The notes below the pieces were generated by a model. That model did no database searches and was not told the DNA's origin. It saw only the letters and a program-made list of their open reading frames with translations. A stretch of DNA of 64,000 bases from Amycolatopsis dendrobii (lineage in GTDB: Bacteria > Actinomycetota > Actinomycetes > Mycobacteriales > Pseudonocardiaceae), in NCBI RefSeq assembly GCF_014145675.1, contig NZ_JACGZW010000002.1, positions 124,001 through 188,000 on the forward strand, given 5' to 3'. Position numbers and translations under genes: made by a program. Below, piece by piece: positions 8,685 to 17,484 of the stretch; position 1 is the stretch's first letter; each line of letters opens with the position of its first letter.

Positions 8685-9302
8685 TCAGCGGGCCAGCGCA
8701 CCCTGGGCCCGCAAAACCCGCCAGCAAAGATAACCGCAGAATCCCGCTGCCGGGGCGCCGCTCAGCAAGGTGGCGATCGCCAGCGGAGTCACCAGCCCGC
8801 GCGTGTACAGCGGTACCAACACCGCGGTGACGACAACGAACTTCGCCAAGAAGATCCCCGTGCACAGCTGATAATGCCGCCGTTGCAAGGGGTCCCGACG
8901 CCAACCGAACCGTTCCCCTCGCATTGCTCCCAGCACTACTCCGACCAACGGCAACCGCACGAGGATCGACAGCAGGAACACAGCGCCTCCGGCCACCTGC
9001 ATGAGCACCGCGGGCAGGTAGAAGTCGACTGCCTGCCCAGTGCGCCCGGCCAGCAAAGCGGACAATCCCGTGATCGCCAAGCCGATCACCGCCTGCCAGT
9101 ACTTTCGGTCGGTGAACACGCGTATCACGGCGAACACCACCACTCCGCCGACCGCGATTAGTTCCGCGGTCAGGATTTCACCGGTCACCAGGTAGGCGAT
9201 CAGGAACACCACCCGCGACGCGACCCCTTCGGCGACCGTTCGCCACCCGCCCACCGCAGCGAACAAGGACAACGACTTCTCGGTCAGAAGCGCGAGTCTC
9301 AT
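8685..9302 (-). CDS. DUF3159 family membrane protein
   Basis: 205 residues from the ATG at 9302, which overlaps the stop of the upstream monooxygenase gene in an ATGA arrangement. Four to six membrane segments are apparent (VVFLIAYLVTG, LIAVGGVVVFAVIRVF, AVFLLSILVRLPLVGVVLG, FLAKFVVVTAVLVPLY). The layout, including the RKYWQAVIGLAI and LPLVGVVLGAMRGE segments, is that of the actinobacterial DUF3159 family, whose function is unknown. Translational coupling to a flavin monooxygenase suggests a joint role or joint control by the divergent TetR. Confidence 0.72.
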   Translation of the reverse strand: MRLALLTEKSLSLFAAVGGWRTVAEGVASRVVFLIAYLVTGEILTAELIAVGGVVVFAVIRVFTDRKYWQAVIGLAITGLSALLAGRTGQAVDFYLPAVLMQVAGGAVFLLSILVRLPLVGVVLGAMRGERFGWRRDPLQRRHYQLCTGIFLAKFVVVTAVLVPLYTRGLVTPLAIATLLSGAPAAGFCGYLCWRVLRAQGALAR

Positions 9303-10348
9303 CGGCGCGCCTTGGCCGGGACGGGCACGGACGTGCGCATCGTGTCTTCGTAGGAGCCGATCGCGTCGAGCAGGGGGAGTTGCCCGCGGTCCGCTTCGGC
9401 CAGTGCCAGGCAAAGGCGGTGCGCATCTCGCATGGCGAGGTTGCCGCCGAAGCCCGGAGCTAGACGGATGGCATCGCCGAGGACCGTCACCGGGCTGGCG
9501 GGCCAGGCGGGGATCGGCGGGATCGTCCCGGTGCGCAGTTCGGACGTCATCTCTGGCCACGCTTTGTCGACGATCCGTTGGAAGGCGCGAGGAAGATCCC
9601 CGGCCGGGCCGGGTAAAGCCCACATCAGGTAGTCCTCAAGGGCGACCGCGCTGTGGGGCAGCGCGGGCAGAAACCGTTGTCGCGCCACGGTTGGCGGCGA
9701 GGTGAAGCGCAGCGCTGCCACCACCATCGTGGTGTCGGGTATCCGTGCGACGGCGGGGTTGTCGCCGATCAGGTCGGGCAATTCCGGTGTCAGGCGCAGA
9801 GCGGTCGCGCCCATGAGCATGCGTCGTCCGGTGTCGATCACCTGTGCCTGCGGCAGGTATTGCCGACGGACTGCGGAACCGATCCCGTCCGCGCCGACCA
9901 GGACATCGGCAGTGTCGGTGCTGCCATCGGCGAACCAAGCCCGGACCAGGCCGTCCGGAAGTTGCTCGAATCGCGTGAACTCGGTCCCGAAGCGAACCTC
10001 CAATCCGGTCAGCAGGATCGCTCGCAGCAACGGACGATGCGCCTGCCGCCCAGGCCTCGCGACGGATGGCTCAACTCCGACGACGGCTAGGGATCCGTCC
10101 ACTTCGGACAGCGAGAGAGTCTGTTCGCGTGGGCCGCCCATGGTGGCGTCGATCATCGCGACGTGCGCCGAGGGCAGGCAACCCTGCAGCGCCGCGGTGC
10201 CTCGGTCGTCGACGTGCAGGCTTACTCCTTGCGTCCGGCCCCGCGCGCCGTCTCGCTCGTATACGGCTACGTCGATCCCCGCCCGGCGCAGTCCCTGTGC
10301 GAGCGTCAAGCCGCCCAGACCTGCGCCGATCACGATCACTTTCATCAC
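9299..10348 (-). CDS. FAD-dependent monooxygenase
   Basis: 349 residues (ATG at 10348, with a second ATG immediately after at 10345). N-terminal Rossmann motif VIVIGAGLGGLTLAQGL followed by the conserved YERD acidic-residue strand; DG motif region VLVGADGIGSAVRRQYLP; GD motif VLGDAIRLAPGFGGNLAMRDA. These define the group A flavoprotein monooxygenases (PheA/TetX/UbiH type), which hydroxylate aromatic or polyketide substrates using NAD(P)H and O2. It is divergent from a TetR regulator with a good operator between, suggesting induction by a toxic aromatic or drug. Confidence 0.85.
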   Translation of the reverse strand: MMKVIVIGAGLGGLTLAQGLRRAGIDVAVYERDGARGRTQGVSLHVDDRGTAALQGCLPSAHVAMIDATMGGPREQTLSLSEVDGSLAVVGVEPSVARPGRQAHRPLLRAILLTGLEVRFGTEFTRFEQLPDGLVRAWFADGSTDTADVLVGADGIGSAVRRQYLPQAQVIDTGRRMLMGATALRLTPELPDLIGDNPAVARIPDTTMVVAALRFTSPPTVARQRFLPALPHSAVALEDYLMWALPGPAGDLPRAFQRIVDKAWPEMTSELRTGTIPPIPAWPASPVTVLGDAIRLAPGFGGNLAMRDAHRLCLALAEADRGQLPLLDAIGSYEDTMRTSVPVPAKARR

Positions 10349-10358
10349 AACCCCGTTT

Positions 10359-10375
10359 CTTCATCGCTGATGAAG
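10359..10375. promoter_or_regulatory. Operator-like inverted repeat between monooxygenase and tetR genes
   Basis: CTTCATC-GCT-GATGAAG is a perfect 7-bp inverted repeat with a 3-bp centre, 11 bp upstream of the monooxygenase start. A further GATGAAG half-site lies at 10413-10419, before the tetR gene. A TetR dimer bound here would cover both promoters. Confidence 0.6.
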
Positions 10376-10445
10376 TTCAGGCTAGCGCGGCTCGCCGGTA
10401 AACTCCACCAATGATGAAGAAAACTCGGCTAGACTCGCCGGGGCG

Positions 10446-11033
10446 ATGACAGAACAGAGTTCCCCCGCCCGGCCCGGACGCTGGCGAAGCGGGGCGGAGA
10501 GCAAGCAGCGGATCCTGGACGCGGCACGTGCGCTGTTCCGGGAGCACGGCTACGGCGGCACCACGGTGCGCGCGGTCGCGGGCGAGGCGGGGGTCGACCC
10601 CGGGATGGTGTTCTACTTTTTCGGCACCAAACAGGGCCTCTTCGCGGCGGCGATCGAGATGTCCGCCCAGGTCCCGCCCGCTCTCGAGGAAGTCTTCGCC
10701 GGCGGGCTCGACGGCCTCGGCGAGCGCATCGTCCGGACTCTCGTGAAGAACCTGGACGCCTCGGGCCGGACCCCACTGGCCATGCTCAGCCGAGCAGGCG
10801 ATCCAGCCGACGCCCTTCTCCGCGAATACATCGACCGGGAGATCACCGGGCGGCTGGCGAACCTGCTGGACACCCCGGACGCCGCGTTCCGGGCGGGCAT
10901 GGTCAACGTCCAGCTCCTGGGCATCGCCGTGGCGAGGTATGTCGTGCGGATCGAGCCGATGGCGTCAGCGTCAATCGACGAGCTGGTCAGCCGGTTCGGA
11001 CCGCTCGTGCAGCGCTGCTTGACGGACGGCTGA
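10446..11033 (+). CDS. TetR family transcriptional regulator
   Basis: 195 residues. HTH: SKQRILDAARALFREHGYGGTTVRAVAGEAGVDPGMVFYFFGTKQGLF is recognisable in parts (KQRILDAARALF, TTVRAVAGEAGV, VFYFFGTKQGLF). The C-terminal half, with LARLLDTPDA-like helices, fits the TetR_C_17 type. It is transcribed away from the monooxygenase/DUF3159 pair and very probably represses it and itself through the inverted repeat at 10359-10375. Confidence 0.85.
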   Translation: MTEQSSPARPGRWRSGAESKQRILDAARALFREHGYGGTTVRAVAGEAGVDPGMVFYFFGTKQGLFAAAIEMSAQVPPALEEVFAGGLDGLGERIVRTLVKNLDASGRTPLAMLSRAGDPADALLREYIDREITGRLANLLDTPDAAFRAGMVNVQLLGIAVARYVVRIEPMASASIDELVSRFGPLVQRCLTDG

Positions 11034-11345
11034 GCGGCGGTGCTGGAAGCGCCGATACCTGTCGAGAAGCTCAGGCTGGTCGACGCTGCCGGAATCGACC
11101 ACAGCATCCGGGTCATCGCCGAGCAGCAGTCGTTTCACCGGAACCTCCAGCTTCTTCCCGGTCCGAGTATGCGGAATCCCTGGCGCGGCAATGACCTCGT
11201 CCGGAACATGCCGTGCCGAAGCGCCTCGGCGGATGGCCGCGAGGATCCGTTGCCGCAGCGGCTCATCGAGCCGGGCCCCGTCGGTCAGCGTGACGAACAA
11301 CGGCATCCAGTACCCGCCGTCGTCCAGTTCAACGCCGACGCCGGC
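10971..11345 (-). pseudogene. Acetoacetyl-CoA synthetase, C-terminal fragment
   Basis: The minus strand encodes WMPLFVTLTDGARLDEPLR, RHVPDEVIAAPGIPHTR and GKKLEVPVKRLLLG, the last ~90 residues of acetoacetate-CoA ligases (ANL superfamily), including the catalytic lysine of the GKKLEVPVKR motif. The rest of the roughly 650-residue enzyme is absent; the homology stops abruptly near 11345, where a fragment of a plus-strand GntR gene begins. The original stop is also lost: the frame runs on into the 3' end of the tetR gene. It is a deletion scar, not a working gene. Confidence 0.7.
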
Positions 11346-11349
11346 GCGC

Positions 11350-11623
11350 GTGGAGGCGCTCAAAGGGGACTACGACGCCAGCAGCGGCGTCCTGCGCGAA
11401 GCCCTCGCGCACGGCACCATCGAATGGGAGTCCGACCTGCTCGCGGGCGCGCGCCTCAAGCGAAGACAGCCATCGGGACGTCGCGGCGGAGCATCGGCTG
11501 ATGTGCGAGCGCGCGATCGAGCGAGACGTCGCGGGCACGGTCGATGCCCTGCGGGACCACATCGAGCTGACTACGAAGCTGCTGCTCGACGGGTATCAGA
11601 GCCGGGAACCGGACGGCGAATAG
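11350..11623 (+). pseudogene. GntR/FadR-type regulator, internally deleted and frameshifted
   Basis: From 11350 the plus strand reads a piece of a GntR winged helix (DYDASSGVLREAL) fused directly to the beginning of an FCD-type ligand domain (GTIEWESDLLAGARL). From 11459 the next frame carries the end of the FCD domain: DVAAEHRLMCERAIERDVAG and ALRDHIELTTKLLLDG, then a TAG at 11621. Most of the HTH and about half of the ligand domain are missing, and the two parts are in different frames. It abuts the acetoacetyl-CoA synthetase remnant, so one deletion may have damaged both genes. Confidence 0.6.
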
Positions 11624-11713
11624 CGGCGGCCATGCCTCAAGTTTTGCCACCGCCTGGACTTGGCTCCAAGACTGGTTCGCTATCCGGCGATAACCTGACG
11701 GCATGGTTGAGGC

Positions 11714-11944
11714 CTACTGGCTGCCTCGTTCGACCAGGTACTGCTCCTTGAGCTCCGGATAGCTGAGGTCGGCCGGGAACTCGTCCTCGGACAGCAAGCC
11801 GATCGCCCAGGGAACCGGGCAGGGCGAACTGTGCTCGGGTTCGGGGCACAGCAGGAGCTTGACCTGCTCGATCAGCTCTCGCGCCTGGTCTTCGGTCGCG
11901 TAGATGCCCACCCTGATCTCAAAAGTCTTGCGTTCGTCCGTCAT
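11714..11944 (-). CDS. Small conserved hypothetical protein
   Basis: 76 residues from the ATG at 11944, which has GGGAAGG upstream. Predicted soluble; it begins with a beta-strand/helix unit (FEIRVGIYATEDQARELIEQVKLLLCPEP) and has a Cys-Pro pair (SSPCPVPW), then an acidic end. The pattern recalls small actinobacterial proteins of unknown function; no motif allows a role to be assigned. About 210 bp of non-coding sequence separates it from the MFS gene downstream. Confidence 0.55.
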   Translation of the reverse strand: MTDERKTFEIRVGIYATEDQARELIEQVKLLLCPEPEHSSPCPVPWAIGLLSEDEFPADLSYPELKEQYLVERGSQ

Positions 11945-12153
11945 CGCGCGGCCTTCCCTCGTCCTGTCCAGCAATAGCGAGCGGGATGGCTTGGTGGCAA
12001 ACGGTTTTCTCGACTCCGGCCCGGGCGCGGGCGATAAACGCCGCTCCGTCAATATCCGTGTCGGCGGCAGCCGGACGTTCCAGCTCGCCGCGGTCGAGGG
12101 CGAGCCGGATCGCGCGGTGGTGAAGGATCACCGCACGCGCATCGACCGGCTGT

Positions 12154-13341
12154 TCACGGCACTGCGCGACGGCGTCGTGGCGCGCTGGCGAGCAGGACGA
12201 GCGCTGCGGCCGCAGTGCAGATCGCGAGTGCGGTGCCGGGTGTCGTGGTTTCTGTCGTCGCGCCGAGGAAACCCGAGCCAGCGGCGGCACCGAGGTTGAC
12301 TGCGGTGTTGATCCAGCTGCTCGCTTCGGTCCGCACGGTGGGATCGGTGCGAGCGTCAGCCGCGAGGTACCCGACGATGAGCAGCGGCGCGATGAAGCCG
12401 CCCGCGATGCCGATGCCGACGACGAGCACTGGCGTGGACCCGATGAGCCCAGCCGTCGCGCTGACGCCGATCAGCGCTGCTCCGAGAACGAGCAGCTGTC
12501 GCTCGACCGGCATTCGCGGAGTGAGGCGGCCGTACAGCAAACCGCCGAGCGCGCTGGCCCCCGCGAACAGGGCCAAGACGACGCCCGGGAGAACCGCGGA
12601 ACCCTCGGCTGTCCCCATGGCTGGTGCCACGATCTCGACCGCGCCGAGGATGATTCCCGGTGCCATGATGGCGACCACCACCGGGAGAAATCCGGGCGAC
12701 CGCAAAGGTTTCGGCGCTTCCGCGGTTCGCTTGGCGCGGTGTCCGCGCTGTTGCCGGGACAGCGGACTGAGCACGAAAAGGCCACTGCCCGTGGCGACGA
12801 AGCCGGCCGAGACGTAAAGCGCCAGCGTCGGGTCCGCGAGCGCGGTGAGGACCGCGGAGGTCAAGGGCCCAACAGCGAAAATCAGCTCTTCGGCGACCGC
12901 GTCCAGGCTCAACCCGCGAGTGCGCAGCGGTCCGCTGACAAGCGCCGCCGACCACACGACGCGCATAGTCGATCCGAACGGCGGAAGCGACAACCCCGCG
13001 ACTGCGCCAAGGCCCAGCAAGAACGGCAACGGCGCGCCCGGATTCGCGGCGAACACCACGAGGGCCATCGTGTGGACCGCGCCCAGTGCGGACAGGACCG
13101 CTGTCTGGCCGAAACGGTCTACGGCGCGCGCTCGCCAGGGCGTCGCAACGACGTTGGCGATTCCCAGCACGGCCGTGACGGCTCCGGCGGCGGCGAACGA
13201 TCCGCTGCCGGATTCGAGGAGGAACACGAGCGCGAGTCCGGACATCGCCAGCGACGACCGGCCAAGGATGCTCGGCAGGAAGGAGCGCACCACCTGGGGC
13301 TGGCGCAGCGCGCTCCAGTAGGAAAGGTGTTCAGTTGACAC
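12154..13341 (-). CDS. MFS transporter
   Basis: 395 residues, about 12 membrane segments. The N-half carries RSFLPSILGRSSLAMSGLALVFLLESGSGSFA and a loop resembling the A motif (RARAVDRFGQ); the C-half repeats the pattern (GGLLYGRLTPRMPVERQ). This composition is seen in actinobacterial MFS exporters of unknown substrate. A MarR or TetR partner is not adjacent. No RBS stands out before the ATG at 13341. Confidence 0.8.
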   Translation of the reverse strand: MSTEHLSYWSALRQPQVVRSFLPSILGRSSLAMSGLALVFLLESGSGSFAAAGAVTAVLGIANVVATPWRARAVDRFGQTAVLSALGAVHTMALVVFAANPGAPLPFLLGLGAVAGLSLPPFGSTMRVVWSAALVSGPLRTRGLSLDAVAEELIFAVGPLTSAVLTALADPTLALYVSAGFVATGSGLFVLSPLSRQQRGHRAKRTAEAPKPLRSPGFLPVVVAIMAPGIILGAVEIVAPAMGTAEGSAVLPGVVLALFAGASALGGLLYGRLTPRMPVERQLLVLGAALIGVSATAGLIGSTPVLVVGIGIAGGFIAPLLIVGYLAADARTDPTVRTEASSWINTAVNLGAAAGSGFLGATTETTTPGTALAICTAAAALVLLASAPRRRRAVP

Positions 13342-13822
13342 GTCGTTCTCCAGTGCACAGCGCGACTCGATGCGCGCGGCTGACGGGGTCCCGCGCCGAA
13401 AACGGCGCGCTGAGACCCGCCCGGGCCGGTGCTGGATCTGCGAGGGGCGGGTCGCAGGACCGTCAGCTGAAGAGGACGATGAACTGGAACATCGCCGCGA
13501 CCGTATCAGTGGCGGAGCGCCTGGCGGTCACCTTTTTCGTGCGGACTCCCGGCCGGTTCGGCGGCTTCCCGAACCAGCCGAGGGTGTGCGGCCGATGAAC
13601 ATCCGCTTCTTCTGGATCGGTTACGCAACTCGGCGGTGCCCACCCGAAGAAGTCACTCAAGTGGGTGACCAGCAACAGGGTCGACTGCTGTTCTCGGCCG
13701 CTCCGGTGGACCAGTCGAGTCACCTGGTCGTGTCTGGTTTCGAAACCGTGAACAACAGTAGGTAATCTTCCGTAACGGGTGCGGGGAGCCGCCTCCAACC
13801 CACGGTCTGCCGGAGGGCTTCG
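13342..13822. other. Intergenic region without a supported gene
   Basis: 480 bp between the divergent MFS and response-regulator genes. Short frames on both strands have no recognisable protein pattern or convincing ribosome binding site. It must contain both promoters; no strong inverted repeat was noticed. Confidence 0.5.
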
Positions 13823-14476
13823 TTGATCAAGCTCATGTTCGCCGACGACGAGGAACTAGTTCGGTCGGGGCTGCGCGCCATGATGTCCGGGGCGTCGGAC
13901 ATCGAGATCGTGGGCGAGGCAAGCGACGGCAGATCGGCGGTCGAGGTCGCCCGTCGCTATCACCCCGACGTCGCGCTGCTCGACATCAAGATGCGCGCCC
14001 CTGACGACGGCATTCGCGCGCTTCGGGCCATTCTCGCGCTGCCCGATCCGCCGACCGTCGCCATGCTCACCACCTTCGACATCGACGAGTACGTCAGCCT
14101 CGCGCTGCGGCTCGGCGCCAACGGCTTCCTGCTGAAGGACATCGACCCGGCGGCGCTGCTGCGGGCCGTGCGCGACCTGGCCAAGGGCGGTGCCGTCCTC
14201 GACCCGGGCGTGGCGGTGCGCATGGTGCAGAGCCACCGCGACGAGCAGCGGGCCGCGCAGCCGGCGCGCAAGCTGCTGGCCTCGCTGTCCGAACGCGAAC
14301 GCGAGGTCGTCGCGCTGATCGGGCAGGGCCTGTCGAACGCCGAGATCGGCGGCCGGCTGCACCTGTCCGAGGCGACGGTGAAGGGCTACGTCTCGGCGGT
14401 GCTGTCGAAGATCGGCGCGGCCAACCGGGTGCAGGCCGCGCTGTTGGCCTACCGCGGCGGGCTTCTCGACCAGTAG
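13823..14476 (+). CDS. NarL/FixJ-family (LuxR-type) response regulator
   Basis: 217 residues from the TTG at 13823, chosen because GGAGGG (13812-13817) lies 5 bases before it; an ATG at 13835 is possible but would cut the first beta strand. Receiver domain: acidic pair ADDEE, phospho-acceptor D54 (LLDIKM), switch T (MLTTFD) and K (LLKDID). C-terminal LuxR HTH: LSEREREVVALIGQGLSNAEIGGRLHLS. There is no histidine kinase next to it, so the partner is elsewhere. It ends 9 bp before the TRIC-like gene. Confidence 0.87.
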   Translation: MIKLMFADDEELVRSGLRAMMSGASDIEIVGEASDGRSAVEVARRYHPDVALLDIKMRAPDDGIRALRAILALPDPPTVAMLTTFDIDEYVSLALRLGANGFLLKDIDPAALLRAVRDLAKGGAVLDPGVAVRMVQSHRDEQRAAQPARKLLASLSEREREVVALIGQGLSNAEIGGRLHLSEATVKGYVSAVLSKIGAANRVQAALLAYRGGLLDQ

Positions 14477-14485
14477 AACCAGCAC

Positions 14486-15106
14486 ATGCTGCTGACCGCG
14501 CTCGAGTTCCTCGGGCTGGTGGCGTTCGCGGCGTCCGGGGCGCTGGCCGCGGTCCGGGCGCGGCTGGACGTGTTCGGGGTCGTCGTGGTCGGCCTGACCA
14601 CGGCGCTCGGCGGCGGCATCATCCGCGACGTGCTCCTCGGCATCCATCCGCCGACGTCCCTGCGCAACTGGCCGTACCTGGCCGTCTGCGCGGTGACGGC
14701 GCTGGTCGTGTTCGCCTTCCACCCGCAGGTCGCCCGGCTGCGGCACGCGGTGCTGCTCGCGGACGCGGTGGGGCTCGGAGTGTTCGCCACAGCAGGCACG
14801 ACGCTGGCGCTCAACGCGGGCGCGACCGGATACGCCGCCTGCCTGATCGGCATGACCAGCGGCATCGGCGGCGGTGCGGTCCGCGACCTGCTGCTGCGGG
14901 AGATCCCGCTCGTGCTGCGCAAGGAGATCTACGCGATGGCCGCGCTGACCGGCGCGGTATGCGTCTGGGCGGGCCACGCGCTGAACCTTCCGGCCGGTGC
15001 GGTCACGACCGGGTCGGCGGTGGTCGTGGTCGCGATCCGCGTGCTCACGCTCTGGCGACACTGGAACGCTCCGGTCGCCCGGCCGCCGGAAGAGCGCTCG
15101 TTGTGA
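14486..15106 (+). CDS. Trimeric intracellular cation (TRIC) channel family protein (UPF0126)
   Basis: 206 residues, seven membrane segments arranged as two homologous halves. Each half carries the family motif: GGGIIRDVLLG and GGGAVRDLLLREIPLVL. Prokaryotic TRIC proteins form potassium-permeable trimeric channels in the cytoplasmic membrane. The gene starts 9 bp after the LuxR-type regulator, suggesting co-transcription. Confidence 0.85.
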   Translation: MLLTALEFLGLVAFAASGALAAVRARLDVFGVVVVGLTTALGGGIIRDVLLGIHPPTSLRNWPYLAVCAVTALVVFAFHPQVARLRHAVLLADAVGLGVFATAGTTLALNAGATGYAACLIGMTSGIGGGAVRDLLLREIPLVLRKEIYAMAALTGAVCVWAGHALNLPAGAVTTGSAVVVVAIRVLTLWRHWNAPVARPPEERSL

Positions 15107-15180
15107 TTTTCGCTTCCGCGATCCCCGGCGCGGCCAGTGCGAATGGGCCTGCTGTCCGGGGTCGTCCGGAAATGCTCTTT

Positions 15181-15200
15181 GTGTGTTCTGCGTGTGTTCT
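15181..15200. promoter_or_regulatory. Direct repeat upstream of mprA-like gene
   Basis: GTGTGTTCT occurs at 15181-15189 and again at 15192-15200, an 11-bp period suited to tandem binding of an OmpR-family regulator on one DNA face. It lies 37 bp before the mprA start; a CTCAG element follows at 15210. Autoregulation by MprA is inferred. Confidence 0.4.
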
Positions 15201-15236
15201 TAGGCGGGTCTCAGCACTCTGCGTAAGACTGACGGC

Positions 15237-15929
15237 ATGCGCATCCTCGTAGTGGACGACGACCGTGCCGTCCGTGAATCGCTCAGGCGGTCTTTGGAGT
15301 TCAACGGCTACACCGTGGAGCTCGCGAGCGATGGTGCGCAGGCGTTGGAGACGATCCTCGCCAACCGTCCGGACGCGATGGTTCTCGACGTGATGATGCC
15401 GCGCCTCGACGGGCTCGAAGTGGCCCGCAGGCTCCGCAGCACCGGCGATGACCTGCCCATTCTCGTGCTGACCGCCCGCGACACCGTCTCCGACCGGGTC
15501 TCCGGCCTCGACGCAGGCGCCGACGACTACCTGCCCAAGCCGTTCGCCCTGGAGGAGCTGCTCGCCCGGTTGCGCGCCCTGCTGCGCCGCGCCGCGCCGG
15601 ACGCTCAGCAGGGCGAGACGTCGGAGGTGCTGTCGTTCGCCGACCTCACGCTGGACCCCGGCACTCGCGAGGTCCGCCGCGGCGGTCGCGAGATCAGTCT
15701 CACCCGCACCGAGTTCGCGCTGCTCGAGCTTTTCCTCTCGTACCCCAAGCACGTGCTGACCCGCGGAAGGATCCTGGAGGAAGTATGGGGTTACGACTTC
15801 CCGACGTCGGGCAACGCGCTGGAGGTCTACGTCGGCTATTTGCGCCGCAAGACGGAAGCGGACAACGAACCGAGGCTGATCCACACGGTGCGTGGAGTGG
15901 GGTACGTCCTGCGCGAGACCCCGCCGTGA
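15237..15929 (+). CDS. mprA: OmpR-family response regulator MprA
   Basis: 230 residues. Receiver domain with [12 protein letters not shown], phospho-acceptor D51 (MVLDVMMP), and the K switch ([21 protein letters not shown]). C-terminal winged helix: [42 protein letters not shown]. High similarity to mycobacterial MprA is expected from the cluster order mprA-mprB-pepD-moaB2-mscL seen across this window. MprAB senses envelope stress and controls pepD and stress sigma genes in mycobacteria. The stop overlaps the GTG of mprB. Confidence 0.88.
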   Translation: MRILVVDDDRAVRESLRRSLEFNGYTVELASDGAQALETILANRPDAMVLDVMMPRLDGLEVARRLRSTGDDLPILVLTARDTVSDRVSGLDAGADDYLPKPFALEELLARLRALLRRAAPDAQQGETSEVLSFADLTLDPGTREVRRGGREISLTRTEFALLELFLSYPKHVLTRGRILEEVWGYDFPTSGNALEVYVGYLRRKTEADNEPRLIHTVRGVGYVLRETPP

Positions 15930-17365
15930 CCGACCACCCGGCGGGCGCGTATGCCGCGCCGGAGGCGGAGGTCCCGGATCCGCGGGGCACCCGGTGGAGC
16001 ACTCGCCGGTTCTCGCTGCGCGGGCGCGTCACGCTGCTGGCCGCGGCGTGCGTGGCGGGTGCGGTGGCGCTCGTTTCGCTGTGCGCGTACCTGGTGGTGC
16101 GCAACAACCTGCTGACCCAGCTCGACGACAACCTGCTGGCCCGTGCGCAGGCCGCGGCGAACTCGCCGCAGGTGCCGACCGACCAGTTGCGCGAGGTCCC
16201 GGGAGCCTTGCTCGCCAGCGCTGACCTGCAGATCGGCCAGCTCAACGGCCTCACCGGCGACCTGATCTATCCGCAGCCGGGCACGCGGCCGCCGGTGGGT
16301 CCGGCCGAGATGCGCGTCGCGACCGGAGTGCTTCCGCAGTCGTTGCGCACCGACGCGACCACTGGCATGCGAGTGGTCGCGGTGCCGCTCGGACACGGCC
16401 AGGCGATCGTGCTGGCGCAGTCGATGGCTCCGACGATGCGCGCGCTGAACCAGCTGTCCGTGGTGCTGTTCCTGGTCGGCGGTGCCGGGATCGTGGTGGC
16501 CGCGGGCGCGGGCACGGCGGTCGCGCGAGCCGGGCTGCGCCCCGTCGACCGGCTGACCTCGGCTGCCGAACGGGTGGCCGCGACCGGCGACCTGCGTCCG
16601 ATCCCGGTGAGCGGCGACGACGAACTCGCCCGGCTCACGCACAGCTTCAACATCATGCTCGGCACGGTCGCGGACTCGCAGGAACGGCAGCGGCAGCTGG
16701 TCGCCGATGCCGGGCACGAGCTGCGCACCCCGCTGACTTCCATGCGCACCAACCTGGAACTGCTGCTGTCGGCCAGCCGCCCGGGCGCGCCGTCGTTGCC
16801 GGACGAGGACCGCGCCGACATCGAGGCCGACATTCGCGGGCAACTCGACGAACTGACCCAGCTCATCGGCGACCTCGTGGAACTGGCGCGCCAGGACGAA
16901 CCGCGCGAGCAGGCCGAGCGCGTCGACCTGATGGACGTGGTCGAGCGCGCGCTCGACCGGGCGCGCAGGCGGGCGGGCGAGATCGAGTTCGAGGTCGCGC
17001 TGCAGCCGTGGGTGCTCACCGGGGACAACAGCTCGCTCGAACGGGCGGTGCTGAACCTGCTGGACAACGCGGTGAAGTTCTCGCCGCAGGGTTCGCGGGT
17101 GCGGGTCACGCTGCGTCCGCTCGGCGACGGCACCGCGGTGGTCGAGGTCGCGGACTCCGGACCCGGCATCGCCGAGGAAGACCTGCCCAAGGTGTTCGAC
17201 CGTTTCTACCGCTCGTCGGAGGCACGCACCCTGCCCGGATCCGGCCTCGGGCTGGCGATCGTGAAGCACGCCGCGGAACGGCACGGCGGCACGGTTTACG
17301 CCAACCGGGCACCGGAAGGCGGGGCTCTGCTCACCATCCGGCTACCAGGGGCGCCCGTCGCCTGA
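15926..17365 (+). CDS. mprB: Sensor histidine kinase MprB
   Basis: 479 residues from the GTG at 15926, which forms a GTGA overlap with the mprA stop. Order: cytoplasmic tail, first membrane segment (~35-57), extracytoplasmic sensor (~60-170), second membrane segment (~176-197), HAMP ([19 protein letters not shown]), HisKA with phospho-acceptor H264 ([10 protein letters not shown]), and HATPase with N box (LLDNAVKFS), G1 ([10 protein letters not shown]) and G2 ([11 protein letters not shown]). In mycobacteria MprB responds to envelope stress and is modulated by PepD, encoded here 2 kb downstream. Confidence 0.88.
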   Translation: MTDHPAGAYAAPEAEVPDPRGTRWSTRRFSLRGRVTLLAAACVAGAVALVSLCAYLVVRNNLLTQLDDNLLARAQAAANSPQVPTDQLREVPGALLASADLQIGQLNGLTGDLIYPQPGTRPPVGPAEMRVATGVLPQSLRTDATTGMRVVAVPLGHGQAIVLAQSMAPTMRALNQLSVVLFLVGGAGIVVAAGAGTAVARAGLRPVDRLTSAAERVAATGDLRPIPVSGDDELARLTHSFNIMLGTVADSQERQRQLVADAGHELRTPLTSMRTNLELLLSASRPGAPSLPDEDRADIEADIRGQLDELTQLIGDLVELARQDEPREQAERVDLMDVVERALDRARRRAGEIEFEVALQPWVLTGDNSSLERAVLNLLDNAVKFSPQGSRVRVTLRPLGDGTAVVEVADSGPGIAEEDLPKVFDRFYRSSEARTLPGSGLGLAIVKHAAERHGGTVYANRAPEGGALLTIRLPGAPVA

Positions 17366-17484
17366 GCTGCCCGCCACGCTTGGCTGTCGCCCGGCAGGGG
17401 GACGCTTGATCTGCACGTCGCGCACACCTGATGTTGAATCGTGTAGGATTTTGTGCAGTTGATGGGTGTGCTTGGGGAGTGGCG

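Noticed and set aside
13370..13798. Frames of 110-130 codons on both strands between the MFS and LuxR-type genes
   Set aside because: No protein-like pattern, no ribosome binding sites, and they overlap each other.
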